From the NCBI RefSeq assembly GCF_012317045.1, contig NZ_CP051154.1, forward strand, positions 124,001 through 188,000: DNA of 64,000 nt. The letters are read 5' to 3'. Positions within the stretch are counted from its first letter, which is position 1. Each line of letters begins with the position of its first letter. The notes under the pieces are model-generated. The model saw only the letters and a list, made by a program, of their open reading frames with translations. It was not told where the DNA came from and ran no database searches. Positions 33,419 to 42,090 of the stretch are shown here, piece by piece. Made by a program: the position numbers and the translations under genes. This stretch comes from Leifsonia sp. PS1209. GTDB taxonomy: Bacteria > Actinomycetota > Actinomycetes > Actinomycetales > Microbacteriaceae.

Positions 33419-34113
33419 CAGAACAGCCTGCTGTCGCTGTCGTCGAGGCCGCGCATGGCGTCGTAGTCGAGCACCAGGCATCGGATGCCGCGGTCCTCTG
33501 CGAGGGTGCGCGCCTGCGGTTTGATCTCCTGCGCGGCGAACACGCCCTGCACCGGGGCGAGGTGCGGATCGCGGTTCATCAGCTCCAGGTAGCGGGTGAG
33601 CTGCTCGACGCCGTCGATGTCTCCCCGGCGCTTCAGCTCGACGGCGACGGAGCCGCCCGCCGCATCCCTGGCCAGGATGTCGACGGGGCCGATCGCCGTC
33701 ATGTACTCACGGCGCACGAGGGTGTGCCCGTCGCCGAGGAGGTGGATCTGCTCGGCCAGCAGCTTCTGCAGGTGGGCTTCGACGCCGTCCTTCTGCAGGC
33801 CGGGGTCGACGCCGAGGTCGTGCGCGGAGTCGTGCAGCACCTCGTGGATGGAGACGACGAGCATGTCCGCCGTCTTCGCCTGGGTGACCTTCCAGACCTC
33901 GGTGACACCGGCATCCCGTTGCGCGTCGTCCGGCTCGATGACGCTGAGGGTGCAGGGCGGGCTCATCCAGTTGAGCGGCTTGTACGAGCCGCCGTCGGAG
34001 TGGACGAGGAGGCTGCCGTCGGATTTGAGCATGAGGAGCCGGTTCGCGAGCGGCAGGTGAGCGCTCAAGCGACCGGCGTAATCGACGGAGCAATGGGCAA
34101 TGACGAGACGCAC
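33418..34113 (-). CDS. nucS: NucS/EndoMS mismatch-specific endonuclease
   Basis: 231 residues, GTG start. The N-terminus [20 protein letters not shown] is the family hallmark. The nuclease domain shows [30 protein letters not shown] and [11 protein letters not shown]. The C-terminal DSRLF resembles a beta-clamp-binding tail. NucS replaces MutS/MutL in most actinobacteria, cutting G-T, G-G and T-T mismatches. Coupled with the SseB gene. Confidence 0.93.
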   Translation of the reverse strand: MRLVIAHCSVDYAGRLSAHLPLANRLLMLKSDGSLLVHSDGGSYKPLNWMSPPCTLSVIEPDDAQRDAGVTEVWKVTQAKTADMLVVSIHEVLHDSAHDLGVDPGLQKDGVEAHLQKLLAEQIHLLGDGHTLVRREYMTAIGPVDILARDAAGGSVAVELKRRGDIDGVEQLTRYLELMNRDPHLAPVQGVFAAQEIKPQARTLAEDRGIRCLVLDYDAMRGLDDSDSRLF

Positions 34114-34146
34114 CGGATCATCCTACGGCGCTGGCAGGATGGGCAC

Positions 34147-35199
34147 ATGACCCGCCAACTCCTCATCGGCACGTATACCGAAATCCTCCCGCACGTCTCC
34201 GGGAGCGCCCGCGGCATCCTGCAGGCGGACTTCGACGGGACCACGGTGCGGGATGCGCGGCTCGTCGGCGAGTGCACGAACCCGTCCTGGGTCACGGCGT
34301 CCACCGACGGCACGCGCGTGTACGCGGTGCGGGAGACGGAGCCGGATGGCGCGGTCGAGGCCTTCGCGCGCGGAGCGGACGGCGCGCTGACGCTGCTCTC
34401 GTCCGCGTCGTCGGGAGGTGCGACGCCCGCCCACCTCGCGCTGCACCCGTCCGGCCGTTACCTGGTGGCCGGGACGTACGGCGGCGGGTCGGTGTCGGTG
34501 TTCGCGCTCGCCGCCGACGGGTCGCTCGGCGCCCGCACCGCCTTCGTGCAGCACGAGGGCAACGGACCGAACGCCTCCCGCCAGGAGGGCCCGCACGTGC
34601 ACCAGCTGAGCTTCGACCCGGTGACCGGCGATCTCGTGGTGGTCGACCTCGGGCTGGGCGACGTGCGCTGGTACGCGTTCGGCGACGACGGCACGCTGAC
34701 CCTCCGCGCGGACGCGACGATCGTTCTCGGCTCGTCCGGGCCGCGGCACCTGGCGTTCGCACCGGATGCGCGGCACGCGTTCGTGGTGAACGAGCTCGAC
34801 AGCACCGTCGCCGTGCTGCGTCGCGCCGGCGACCGGTTCGAGGTGGCCTCGAGCGCATCCACTCGGGCGGACGGCGCGTCCGGTGCCAACAGCCCGGCAG
34901 CCGTGCGCGTGGCGGAGGACGGCCGCACGGTGTTCGTCAGCAACCGCGGAGACGACACGATCGCCGTGCTGGCCTTCGACGAGCAGACGGCAACCCTCGC
35001 CCTCGTGGATGTGGTCTCCACCGCAGGCCGCGCCCCGCGCGACCTCGTGGTCGCCCCCGGCGGGTCGCGCATCCTGGTCGCCAACCAGGACAGCAGCGAC
35101 GTCTCCGTCTTCGCCTACGACCCCGACTCCCGGGCCCTCACGCACCTCGCGACCACGCCCGTCCCCACCCCCGTCTCCCTCTACGTCCTCCCTGCATAG
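34147..35199 (+). CDS. Lactonase family (6-phosphogluconolactonase-like) beta-propeller
   Basis: 350 residues from ATG 34147. Repeated blades such as NPSWVTASTDGTRVYAV, PAHLALHPSGRYLVAG, GPRHLAFAPDARHAFVVNEL and SPAAVRVAEDGRTVFVSNRG fit the seven-bladed YbhE/Pgl propeller that hydrolyses 6-phosphogluconolactone. There is no signal peptide, consistent with a cytoplasmic role. It is divergent from nucS with only 33 bp between starts. Confidence 0.85.
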   Translation: MTRQLLIGTYTEILPHVSGSARGILQADFDGTTVRDARLVGECTNPSWVTASTDGTRVYAVRETEPDGAVEAFARGADGALTLLSSASSGGATPAHLALHPSGRYLVAGTYGGGSVSVFALAADGSLGARTAFVQHEGNGPNASRQEGPHVHQLSFDPVTGDLVVVDLGLGDVRWYAFGDDGTLTLRADATIVLGSSGPRHLAFAPDARHAFVVNELDSTVAVLRRAGDRFEVASSASTRADGASGANSPAAVRVAEDGRTVFVSNRGDDTIAVLAFDEQTATLALVDVVSTAGRAPRDLVVAPGGSRILVANQDSSDVSVFAYDPDSRALTHLATTPVPTPVSLYVLPA

Positions 35200-35259
35200 T
35201 CGAGCCGGGAGTTATGCACGCGACACGCCGAGTGCGGCCGTGCATAACTCCCGGCTCGA
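35200..35259. repeat. Intergenic stem-loop element, copy 2
   Basis: A perfect 21-bp stem pairs 35200-35220 with 35239-35259 around the 18-nt loop CGACACGCCGAGTGCGGC. It starts one base after the lactonase stop and sits between two convergent genes. Compared with copy 1, the loop agrees at 15 of 18 positions. Six arm positions differ; the opposite strand changes to match, apart from the single mispair in copy 1. Confidence 0.85.
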
Positions 35260-35283
35260 TGGCTGCGGGGCGGAGGAAGAGGG

Positions 35284-36543
35284 TCAGGACGCGGGGTCTG
35301 CTGCGGCGGCGGGCGCCGCGGTCGTGGAGGGGCGCACGGCGCCCGCGGCGACGAACGCCGCCACGAGCAGCACCAGCACCAGGTAGAGCGCGTTGAGCAG
35401 GCCGAACTCCTTGCCGAGGAAGCCGATCACCGGCGGCCCGACCAGGAACGCGCAGTAGCCGATGATCGCCACGGCGGAGACGCGGGCGGCCGGGTTGGCT
35501 GCGCCGTCGGCCGCGGCGGACATCCCGAGCGGGAAGCCGAGCGAGACGCCGAAGCCCCACAGCACCGTGCCGATCACGACCAGCCAGAGCGGCCCGCCGA
35601 GGATGAAGATGAGCAGCCCCGCCGCACCGAGGCCCGCGGTGATGCGGATGGCGAGGACGCGGCCGATGCGGTCGACGATCGGTCCGCCGAGCACGCGGCC
35701 GAGCGTCATGGCCGCCACGAAGAACCCGAAGACGAGGGCGCCGGTCGAGTTGCTCTGGTCGTGTCCGTCGACCACGGCGAGCGAGATCCAGTCGTTGGCC
35801 GATCCTTCGCCGAAGGCCATGCCGAGCATCACGACGCCGATCAGGATGAGCCGCCAGTCCGCCCACACGGCGAGCCCGTCGCGCATCCGCTGACGGAACG
35901 GCACGGCGGGCTTCTCCGCCACTTCGTCGCCGAGATCGGCCTCGCGCGGCACGTAGCGCACGGCGATCACGATGGACACGGCGACCACCACGGCGATGAC
36001 GGCGAGGTGCCAGGACACGTCGATGCCGAGCGCGGCGGCCGCGGCTCCCACGCCGGCGCCGATGACCGTGCCGAGGCTGAAGCAGGCGTGCATCAGCGGC
36101 ATCAGCGTCTTGCCGATCTCGCGCTCGACGGCCGTGCCTTCGACGTTCATCATCACGTCGACCATCCCGTTGCCGAAGCCGAGCAGGATCAGCCCGATGG
36201 CCACAACGGGCACCGAGTGGGCGACGGATGCGCCGACGCCGACGAGCACGAGTCCCACCGAGACGATGAACAGGCCGGCCACCATGCCCTTGTGCGGGCC
36301 GAAGCGGATCAGGATGGGCGACGACGCGGCGAGGCCGACGATCGCGCCGATGGACATCCCGAGGATGAGCAGCCCGACCGCCGAGGGGTCCTTGCCGAGT
36401 TCGAGGCCGTCGCGCACTCCCGGGATGCGGGCGACCCAGCTGGCCAGCGACAGGCCGCTGAGGATGAAGATCACGAACACCGCATTGCGCCAGGCGAGCA
36501 GTTCGCGGCGGCTTCTGGTGCTGGTCGGGGTCGTCTGCGACAT
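35284..36543 (-). CDS. MFS transporter (fucose-permease/YbjJ-like)
   Basis: 419 residues with twelve predicted helices. The first helix region reads RNAVFVIFILSGLSLASWVARIPGVRDGL. The block LGFGNGMVDVMMNVEGTAVE is typical of the FucP/YbjJ branch of the major facilitator family. It is divergent from a LacI regulator across a perfect 26-bp palindrome and so likely imports or exports a sugar-like ligand under its control. Confidence 0.85.
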   Translation of the reverse strand: MSQTTPTSTRSRRELLAWRNAVFVIFILSGLSLASWVARIPGVRDGLELGKDPSAVGLLILGMSIGAIVGLAASSPILIRFGPHKGMVAGLFIVSVGLVLVGVGASVAHSVPVVAIGLILLGFGNGMVDVMMNVEGTAVEREIGKTLMPLMHACFSLGTVIGAGVGAAAAALGIDVSWHLAVIAVVVAVSIVIAVRYVPREADLGDEVAEKPAVPFRQRMRDGLAVWADWRLILIGVVMLGMAFGEGSANDWISLAVVDGHDQSNSTGALVFGFFVAAMTLGRVLGGPIVDRIGRVLAIRITAGLGAAGLLIFILGGPLWLVVIGTVLWGFGVSLGFPLGMSAAADGAANPAARVSAVAIIGYCAFLVGPPVIGFLGKEFGLLNALYLVLVLLVAAFVAAGAVRPSTTAAPAAAADPAS

Positions 36544-36580
36544 CGGCTTATCCTGCGGGTGAGAGGGGCGAAATGGTACT

Positions 36581-36606
36581 CGAATCGTTTCGATCGAAAC
36601 GATTCG
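36581..36606. promoter_or_regulatory. 26-bp perfect palindrome, LacI-type operator
   Basis: CGAATCGTTTCGA at 36581-36593 is followed by its exact reverse complement at 36594-36606. The centre TTTCGATCGAAA and outer AATCGTTTCG allow two overlapping LacI-type readings. It lies 15 bp before the LacI-family start and 37 bp before the MFS start, the ideal place to control both. Confidence 0.8.
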
Positions 36607-36621
36607 ACTAAGCTACCACAC

Positions 36622-37707
36622 GTGAACGACACGAGCACGACCCCCGAAGCAGGAGCGGCCGGCAGCGTCCGTCCGACGCTCGCCGCCGTCGCCAGGCTGG
36701 CCGGCGTCTCCAACTCGACGGCCTCCCTCGCCTTCAGCGGCACCGGCCCGGTGTCCGACGCCACCAGGGAGCGCGTCCTCTCCGCCGCCAAAGAACTCAA
36801 CTACGCGGGTCCAGACCCGCGCGCCCGCTCCCTGCGGCGGGGCCGCTCCGGCATCGTCGGCGTGGTGATGGAGGAGCGCGTCGGCGACGCCTTCCGCGAC
36901 CCGATCAAGATCGCGCTCCTCGACGGCATCTCCGACGAGATCGCCGTCATCGACGCCGGACTCCTCATCCTCACCGACGCCGGCGAGGCCGCGCAGCGCA
37001 TCGAGGACGCCCCGATGGATGCCGTGGTCCTCATCGGTTGCAGCCCCCGCCTCGACGAGTCGGTCGCCATGCTCCGCCAGCGCGGCATCCCGCTGGTCGC
37101 GATCGAGGGCGACCCGGCCGACGACGTCCTCACCATCGCCCAGGACAACCGGGAGGCCACCCGCGTGGCCGCACAGCACCTCGCCGACCTCGGCCACACC
37201 GACGTCTCCGTCGTCACCCTCTCGCTCACCCGCGACCGCGCCCGCGGCCCGCTCACCGACGAGCGTCTCGCCGCCGGAAGCTCGAACACCACCCTGGAGC
37301 GCCTGTCCGGCGTCCGCGACGTGTTCCCGGATGCGGGCGGCTACGTCACCCGCGGCTCCTTCGTGGAGGAGGGCCGCATCGCCGGGCACGCACTGCTCGA
37401 CGATCCGGACGACCGTCCGACCGCGATCATCGCCCAGAGCGACCTGCTCGCCGCCGGGGTGATCCGCGCGGCGGAGGAGGTCGGGCTGGCCGTGCCTGCC
37501 GACCTCAGCGTGGTCGGCTTCGACGGCGTCCGCGTCGACGGGCTCTGGCCGTACGACCTGACCACCCTCGTCCAGCCGGCCATCGACAAAGGCAGGGCGG
37601 CGGGGGTGGCGATCGTGGAGATGCTGGAGGGCGGCGTCGCGCACCCCGCCACGTTCACGAGCGTCTTCCACCTGGGCAACACCACGGCGGCTCCGCGCGC
37701 GCACTGA
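36622..37707 (+). CDS. LacI-family transcriptional repressor
   Basis: 361 residues from GTG 36622. The DNA-binding domain at about 20-70 reads PTLAAVARLAGVSNSTASLAFSGTGPVSDATRERV with the hinge helix at ARSLRRGRSGIVGVV. The periplasmic-binding-like effector domain has VAIEGDP, DNREATRVAAQHLADLGH and LSVVGFDGVRVDG. It probably represses itself and the divergent MFS gene through the palindrome at 36581-36606. Confidence 0.9.
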   Translation: MNDTSTTPEAGAAGSVRPTLAAVARLAGVSNSTASLAFSGTGPVSDATRERVLSAAKELNYAGPDPRARSLRRGRSGIVGVVMEERVGDAFRDPIKIALLDGISDEIAVIDAGLLILTDAGEAAQRIEDAPMDAVVLIGCSPRLDESVAMLRQRGIPLVAIEGDPADDVLTIAQDNREATRVAAQHLADLGHTDVSVVTLSLTRDRARGPLTDERLAAGSSNTTLERLSGVRDVFPDAGGYVTRGSFVEEGRIAGHALLDDPDDRPTAIIAQSDLLAAGVIRAAEEVGLAVPADLSVVGFDGVRVDGLWPYDLTTLVQPAIDKGRAAGVAIVEMLEGGVAHPATFTSVFHLGNTTAAPRAH

Positions 37708-37739
37708 TGGGCGCGCATCCCGAACCGGGCGCACCCATC
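37706..37739 (+). terminator. Hairpin after the LacI gene
   Basis: GATGGGCGCGC at 37706-37716 pairs with GCGCACCCATC at 37729-37739 with one mismatch and a 12-nt loop. It starts inside the stop codon of the LacI gene. There is no T-run, so it is a terminator candidate only. Confidence 0.4.
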
Positions 37740-37788
37740 GCGCGTCGAACCTCCTGCGCACCCGCCCTCCCCGCCTAGGCTGAGCCTC

Positions 37789-38997
37789 ATGGATCTCGAA
37801 GCCCTGTACCGCGACCTGCACAGCCACCCTGAGCTCTCCTTCGCCGAGCACCGCACCTCCGGTGTCGTCGCCGACGCGCTCACCGACCTGGGGGTCGAGG
37901 TGGTCACCGGCATCGGCGTCACCGGCGTTGCCGGGGTGTTCCGCAACGGCGACGGCCCCACCGTGCTGCTGCGCGCCGACATGGATGCGCTGCCCGTGCT
38001 GGAGGACACCGGCCTCGAGTGGGCGTCCACCCAGACCGGCGTGGACCACACCGGCGCGACCGTCCCCGTCATGCACGCGTGCGGCCACGACATCCACATC
38101 ACCTGCCTCCTCGGAGCGGTCGAGCGCCTGGTCGCCGACCGCGCGGACTGGTCGGGAACGCTCGTCGCCGTCTTCCAGCCGGCCGAGGAGCACGGCGGCG
38201 GCGCGCAGGTGATGGTCGAGGACGGCCTCTACGACAAGGTCCCGACGCCCGACATCGTGCTCGGTCAGCACGTCACCCCTCTTCCCGCCGGGATGCTCGG
38301 AGCCCACTCCGGCCCGGCGATGGCGGCGGTCGACACGATGCAGGTCGTCCTGCACGGCCGCGGCGGCCACGGCTCGCGCCCGGAGACCACCATCGACCCG
38401 GTCGTCATGGCCGCGGCGACCGTGATGCGTTTGCAGACGGTGGTGTCGCGCGAGGTCGCCGCCCAGGACACCTCGGTGGTCACGGTCGGCTCGCTGCACG
38501 CCGGCACGGCGAACAACATCATCGCCGCCGAGGCCGCCCTCGGCATCAGCATCCGCAGCTTCAGCGAGGAGGTGCGCGGCCGCGTGCTCTCGTCGGTGGA
38601 GCGCATCATCAGGGCGGAGGCCACCGCATCCGGTGCCGACGTGCCGCCCGACATCGAGTACGGGGAGCGCTACCCGGTCACCGTGAACGACCCGGAGGCC
38701 ACCGCCCGCACCAACGGCGCGTTCGCGGCGGAGTTCGGCGAGGACCGCATCTTCGACCCCGGCGCGATCTCCGGCAGCGAGGACGTCGGCAACCTCGCGA
38801 CCGCGGTCGGCGTCCCGCTGGTGTACTGGATGCTCGGCGGCGGCGACCCCCAGAAGGTCGCGGCGGCGATGGCGGCGGGCACGGCGGAGACGGACATCCC
38901 GTCCAACCACTCCCCGCACTTCGCGCCGCTCGCCCAGCCGACCATCGACACCGGCGTGCGCGCCCTGGTCGTGGCCGCGCGGGAGTGGTTGGCGTAG
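37789..38997 (+). CDS. M20-family amidohydrolase (hippurate/aminobenzoyl-glutamate hydrolase-like)
   Basis: 402 residues. Metal and catalytic motifs: LHSHPELSF, LLRADMDALPV, MHACGHDIH and FQPAEEHGGGAQVM, then a dimerisation domain with GRGGHGSRPE. These enzymes cleave N-acyl amino acids or p-aminobenzoyl-glutamate. Monocistronic between a LacI gene and a convergent MATE gene. Confidence 0.88.
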   Translation: MDLEALYRDLHSHPELSFAEHRTSGVVADALTDLGVEVVTGIGVTGVAGVFRNGDGPTVLLRADMDALPVLEDTGLEWASTQTGVDHTGATVPVMHACGHDIHITCLLGAVERLVADRADWSGTLVAVFQPAEEHGGGAQVMVEDGLYDKVPTPDIVLGQHVTPLPAGMLGAHSGPAMAAVDTMQVVLHGRGGHGSRPETTIDPVVMAAATVMRLQTVVSREVAAQDTSVVTVGSLHAGTANNIIAAEAALGISIRSFSEEVRGRVLSSVERIIRAEATASGADVPPDIEYGERYPVTVNDPEATARTNGAFAAEFGEDRIFDPGAISGSEDVGNLATAVGVPLVYWMLGGGDPQKVAAAMAAGTAETDIPSNHSPHFAPLAQPTIDTGVRALVVAAREWLA

Positions 38998-39018
38998 CAG
39001 CGGACGGAGCGGCCTCCG

Positions 39019-40353
39019 CTACACCACTGCTCCGGCGCGCATCCATCGGGTGGTGCGCGCCCTGAGTCCGAGCGTCACGGCGCGCGCGCCGATGTACCCG
39101 AACGCGAACGCCGCCGTGAGCCACGCCAGCCCGGCGGCGTCGTGGCTTCCCCAGACGACCACCGCCACCGCGAGCGGCACGAACAACGCCACGTTCGCCA
39201 GCCCGGTGAGCGCCAGGTAGCGCGCGTCGCCTGCGCCGATCAGCACGCCGTCGAGCACGAACACGTAGCCGCCGAGCGGTGCACCGATGCCCACGATGGC
39301 GAGCGCCGGCGGCAGCAGCGCGGCGACCGTGGCGTCCCCGGTGAACAGTCCCGCTGCGACCGGGCTGGTGAGCAGCACCACGGCGCCGAGCACCACCCCT
39401 GCCCCGATTCCCCACTGGATGCACCGCCGCAGCACCGCACGCACCCCGTCGAGGTCACCGGCGCCGAGTCCTTTGCCGACCAGGGCCTGCGCGGCGATGG
39501 CGAGCGCATCCAGGGCGAACGCCAGGGTCGCGAACACGGTCATCGCCACCTGGAACGCCGCGAGCTCGTCCGGCCCGAGCCTGGTGGCCGCGAACACCGC
39601 GAGCAGCATCGCCGCGCGCAGGCTGGCCGTGCGCAGCAGCAGCCAGCCGCCGGAGCGGGCGGTGCTCGTGAGTCCGGTGTGATGGGGGAGCAGCGGTGCT
39701 CCGACCCTCCGCGCGTTGACGGCGACGATCACCAGATACACGGCCGCCATCGCCCACTGCGCCGCGACCGTGCCCACCGCGGACCCCGCGATGCCGAGCC
39801 CGGCCACATAGATGAAGAGGTAGTTGAGCACGATGTTCACCGCGAACCCGGCCACCGCGACCACGAGCGGGGTCTTCGTGTCCTGCAGCCCGCGCAGCAG
39901 ACCGGTCGCCGCGAACACCAGCAGCATCGCCGGCAGCCCGAGCATCGAGATCTCCAGGTAGCGGGTGGCCGCCTCCGACACCGCAGTGGATGCGCCGAAC
40001 AGGCCGACCAGCGCCGGTGACGCGAACCAGCCGCCCACCGCGAGCACGATGCCGAGCCCGAGCGCCAGCCAGCATCCGTCGACCCCGGATGCGACGGCCC
40101 CGCGCAGGTCACCGGCCCCGAGCCGCCGGGCGACAGCGGGGGTGGTGCTGTACGCGAGGAACACCATCAGCCCGACGATCGTCTGCAGGATCGCGCTCGC
40201 GATCCCGAGCCCGGCGAGCGGCGCCACCCCGAGGTGCCCCACCATCGCGGAGTCGGCCAGCAGGAAGACGGGCTCGGCGACGAGCGCGCCGAGCGCGGGC
40301 ACGGCGAGGCGGAGGATGTCCCGGTCGACCGGGCGGAGGGAGGATGACGTCAC
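39019..40353 (-). CDS. MATE-family efflux transporter (DinF-like)
   Basis: 444 residues, GTG start, twelve helices. Early DRDILRLAVPALGALVAEPVFLLADSAMVGHLG and LRGLQDTKTPLVVA are MatE signatures, repeated in the second half at AIAAQALVGKGLGAGD. It exports cationic drugs or metabolites with Na+ or H+. Convergent with the M20 gene, 21 bp apart; alone in its orientation apart from a following SDR. Confidence 0.88.
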   Translation of the reverse strand: MTSSSLRPVDRDILRLAVPALGALVAEPVFLLADSAMVGHLGVAPLAGLGIASAILQTIVGLMVFLAYSTTPAVARRLGAGDLRGAVASGVDGCWLALGLGIVLAVGGWFASPALVGLFGASTAVSEAATRYLEISMLGLPAMLLVFAATGLLRGLQDTKTPLVVAVAGFAVNIVLNYLFIYVAGLGIAGSAVGTVAAQWAMAAVYLVIVAVNARRVGAPLLPHHTGLTSTARSGGWLLLRTASLRAAMLLAVFAATRLGPDELAAFQVAMTVFATLAFALDALAIAAQALVGKGLGAGDLDGVRAVLRRCIQWGIGAGVVLGAVVLLTSPVAAGLFTGDATVAALLPPALAIVGIGAPLGGYVFVLDGVLIGAGDARYLALTGLANVALFVPLAVAVVVWGSHDAAGLAWLTAAFAFGYIGARAVTLGLRARTTRWMRAGAVV

Positions 40354-40412
40354 GACGCCCCAATGCTACCGAACCGCACCGGCTGCCACCCCGCCACCGT
40401 TCCGTCTCCCGT

Positions 40413-41096
40413 TCAGAACCGGGCGGAGAACCCGCCGTCGGTGTGCAGGAGCTGCCCGGAGACCCACCGTCCTTCGTCGGAGACGAGGAAGGACACGACG
40501 GCGGCGATGTCGGCCGGTGTGCCCAGGCGGCCGAGTGGATGCGCGGGGGTGAGGGTCGCCCGGAGCTCGTCGCTCATCCAGCCCGTGTCGATGGGCCCCG
40601 GATTGACGGCGTTGGCGGAGATGCCGAGCGGGCCGAGCTCGCGCGCCGCCGAGATGACGATGCGGTCGAGCGCCCCTTTGGATGCGCCGTACGGCAGGTT
40701 GCCCGTGGTGTGGTCGCTGGTCAGCGCGACGATGGCGCCGCCGCCCGGCGCGACCTGGCGCGCGAACGCCGCGATCAGCAGGAGGCTCGCCCTGGTGTTG
40801 ATCGCCACGTGCCTGTCGAAGCTCTCGGCCGTGGTGTCGAGGATTCCGGACTCGACGTCGTGGGCGTGGCTCAGGATGAGCGCCCCGATCGGACCGCGCT
40901 CCGCCGTGACGGCGGCGATCAGCTCGCCCGGTCCCGTGGCGGTCGACAGATCGCACGGGTAGTCGACGTCGGCGAGATCGCTGGTGACGACCTCCCAGCC
41001 GTCGCTGCGCAGCCGCGGCACGATCCCGGCAGCGATGCTGTCGGCCCGCGCCGCTCCGGTGATGAGAGCGAGAGGCACGGACCGACCATATGGCAC
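40413..41096 (-). CDS. Short-chain dehydrogenase/reductase
   Basis: 227 residues from GTG 41096; GTG 41078 is possible. Catalytic Ser127, Tyr136 and Lys140 (TSDHTTGNLPYGASKGA) are in order and NPGPIDTGWM follows. The cofactor loop TGAARADSIAAGIV lacks the usual third glycine of TGxxxGxG, although this variant occurs in FabG-like proteins. Substrate unknown. Confidence 0.82.
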   Translation of the reverse strand: MPYGRSVPLALITGAARADSIAAGIVPRLRSDGWEVVTSDLADVDYPCDLSTATGPGELIAAVTAERGPIGALILSHAHDVESGILDTTAESFDRHVAINTRASLLLIAAFARQVAPGGGAIVALTSDHTTGNLPYGASKGALDRIVISAARELGPLGISANAVNPGPIDTGWMSDELRATLTPAHPLGRLGTPADIAAVVSFLVSDEGRWVSGQLLHTDGGFSARF

Positions 41097-41115
41097 AGGC
41101 GCCTCCCCGTAAAGA

Positions 41116-41144
41116 TTCCGTTAGGAATATTCGGAAATTACTGA
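41116..41144 (+). promoter_or_regulatory. Promoter/operator region of the ABC exporter
   Basis: An AT-rich patch contains the inverted repeat TTCCG (41116-41120) and CGGAA (41132-41136) centred on GAATATTC. TTCCGT and TACTGA (41139-41144) are 17 bp apart and may be -35 and -10. The repeat would then lie within the promoter. The GbsR/MarR-like protein encoded at 43844 is a candidate ligand. No clear ribosome site precedes the ATG at 41167. Confidence 0.45.
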
Positions 41145-41166
41145 AACAAGCGTAAAGTCATCGCTC

Positions 41167-42090
41167 ATGGACACAGTCATTGAGGCCGTCGGCCTCGAAA
41201 AGCGGTTCGGCCGGGTGCGCGCACTCGACGGTCTCGACCTCTCCGTCTCCGCGGGCGAGGTGCACGGTTTCCTCGGGCCGAACGGCGCGGGGAAGTCCAC
41301 CACGATCCGCATCCTGCTCGGTCTGGCCAAGGCCAGCGGCGGTCGCGCCACCCTGTTCGGCCGGGAGCCGTGGAAGGACGCCGTCGACCTGCACCGGCGC
41401 ATCGCATACGTCCCAGGCGATGTGAGCCTCTGGCCCAACCTGTCCGGAGGAGAGGCCATCGACCTGCTCGCCCGGCTGCGCGGAGGCACCGCGGACAAGG
41501 CCGTGTACGCCGAGCGCAAGAAGCGCCTGATCGACGTCTTCCAGCTCGACCCCACCAAGAAGGGCCGCGCGTACTCCAAGGGCAACCGGCAGAAGGTCGC
41601 GCTCGTCGCGGCGTTCGCCACCCCGGCAGACCTCTACATCCTGGACGAGCCGACCAGCGGCCTCGACCCGCTGATGGAGGCCACCTTCAACAGCGAGATC
41701 GCGCGGGTGGCCGGCGACGGCGCCACGGTGCTGTTGTCGAGTCACATCCTCTCCGAGGTGGAGCAGCTCTGCGACAGGGTCAGCATCATCCGGGCGGGCA
41801 GGACCGTGGAGTCCGGCACGCTCTCCGAACTGCGGCACCTGACCCGCACCGAGGTCTCCTTCGTGGCGGACGGGATCACGGATGCGCAACTCGCGCGCAT
41901 CCCGAACGCCCACGACCTGCACACCTCCGATGGGCGGGTGCGCTTCACCGCGGACTCCGACAAGCTCTCCGGCGTACTCTCCGCGCTCGCCGAGCTGGAC
42001 ACCCAGGGCCTCACCGTCGCCCCTCCGTCGCTGGAGGAGCTGTTCCTGCGCCACTACGGCGACGAGCTCGCGGGGGCGAACGAACGATGA
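41167..42090 (+). CDS. ABC exporter ATPase
   Basis: 307 residues. Walker [10 protein letters not shown] at 37-45, signature-region [16 protein letters not shown], Walker [16 protein letters not shown] and switch [12 protein letters not shown]. The C-terminal 90 residues are an accessory domain seen in drug and antibiotic-resistance ATPases. Its TGA overlaps the ATG of the permease, so the pair forms one exporter. Confidence 0.92.
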   Translation: MDTVIEAVGLEKRFGRVRALDGLDLSVSAGEVHGFLGPNGAGKSTTIRILLGLAKASGGRATLFGREPWKDAVDLHRRIAYVPGDVSLWPNLSGGEAIDLLARLRGGTADKAVYAERKKRLIDVFQLDPTKKGRAYSKGNRQKVALVAAFATPADLYILDEPTSGLDPLMEATFNSEIARVAGDGATVLLSSHILSEVEQLCDRVSIIRAGRTVESGTLSELRHLTRTEVSFVADGITDAQLARIPNAHDLHTSDGRVRFTADSDKLSGVLSALAELDTQGLTVAPPSLEELFLRHYGDELAGANER

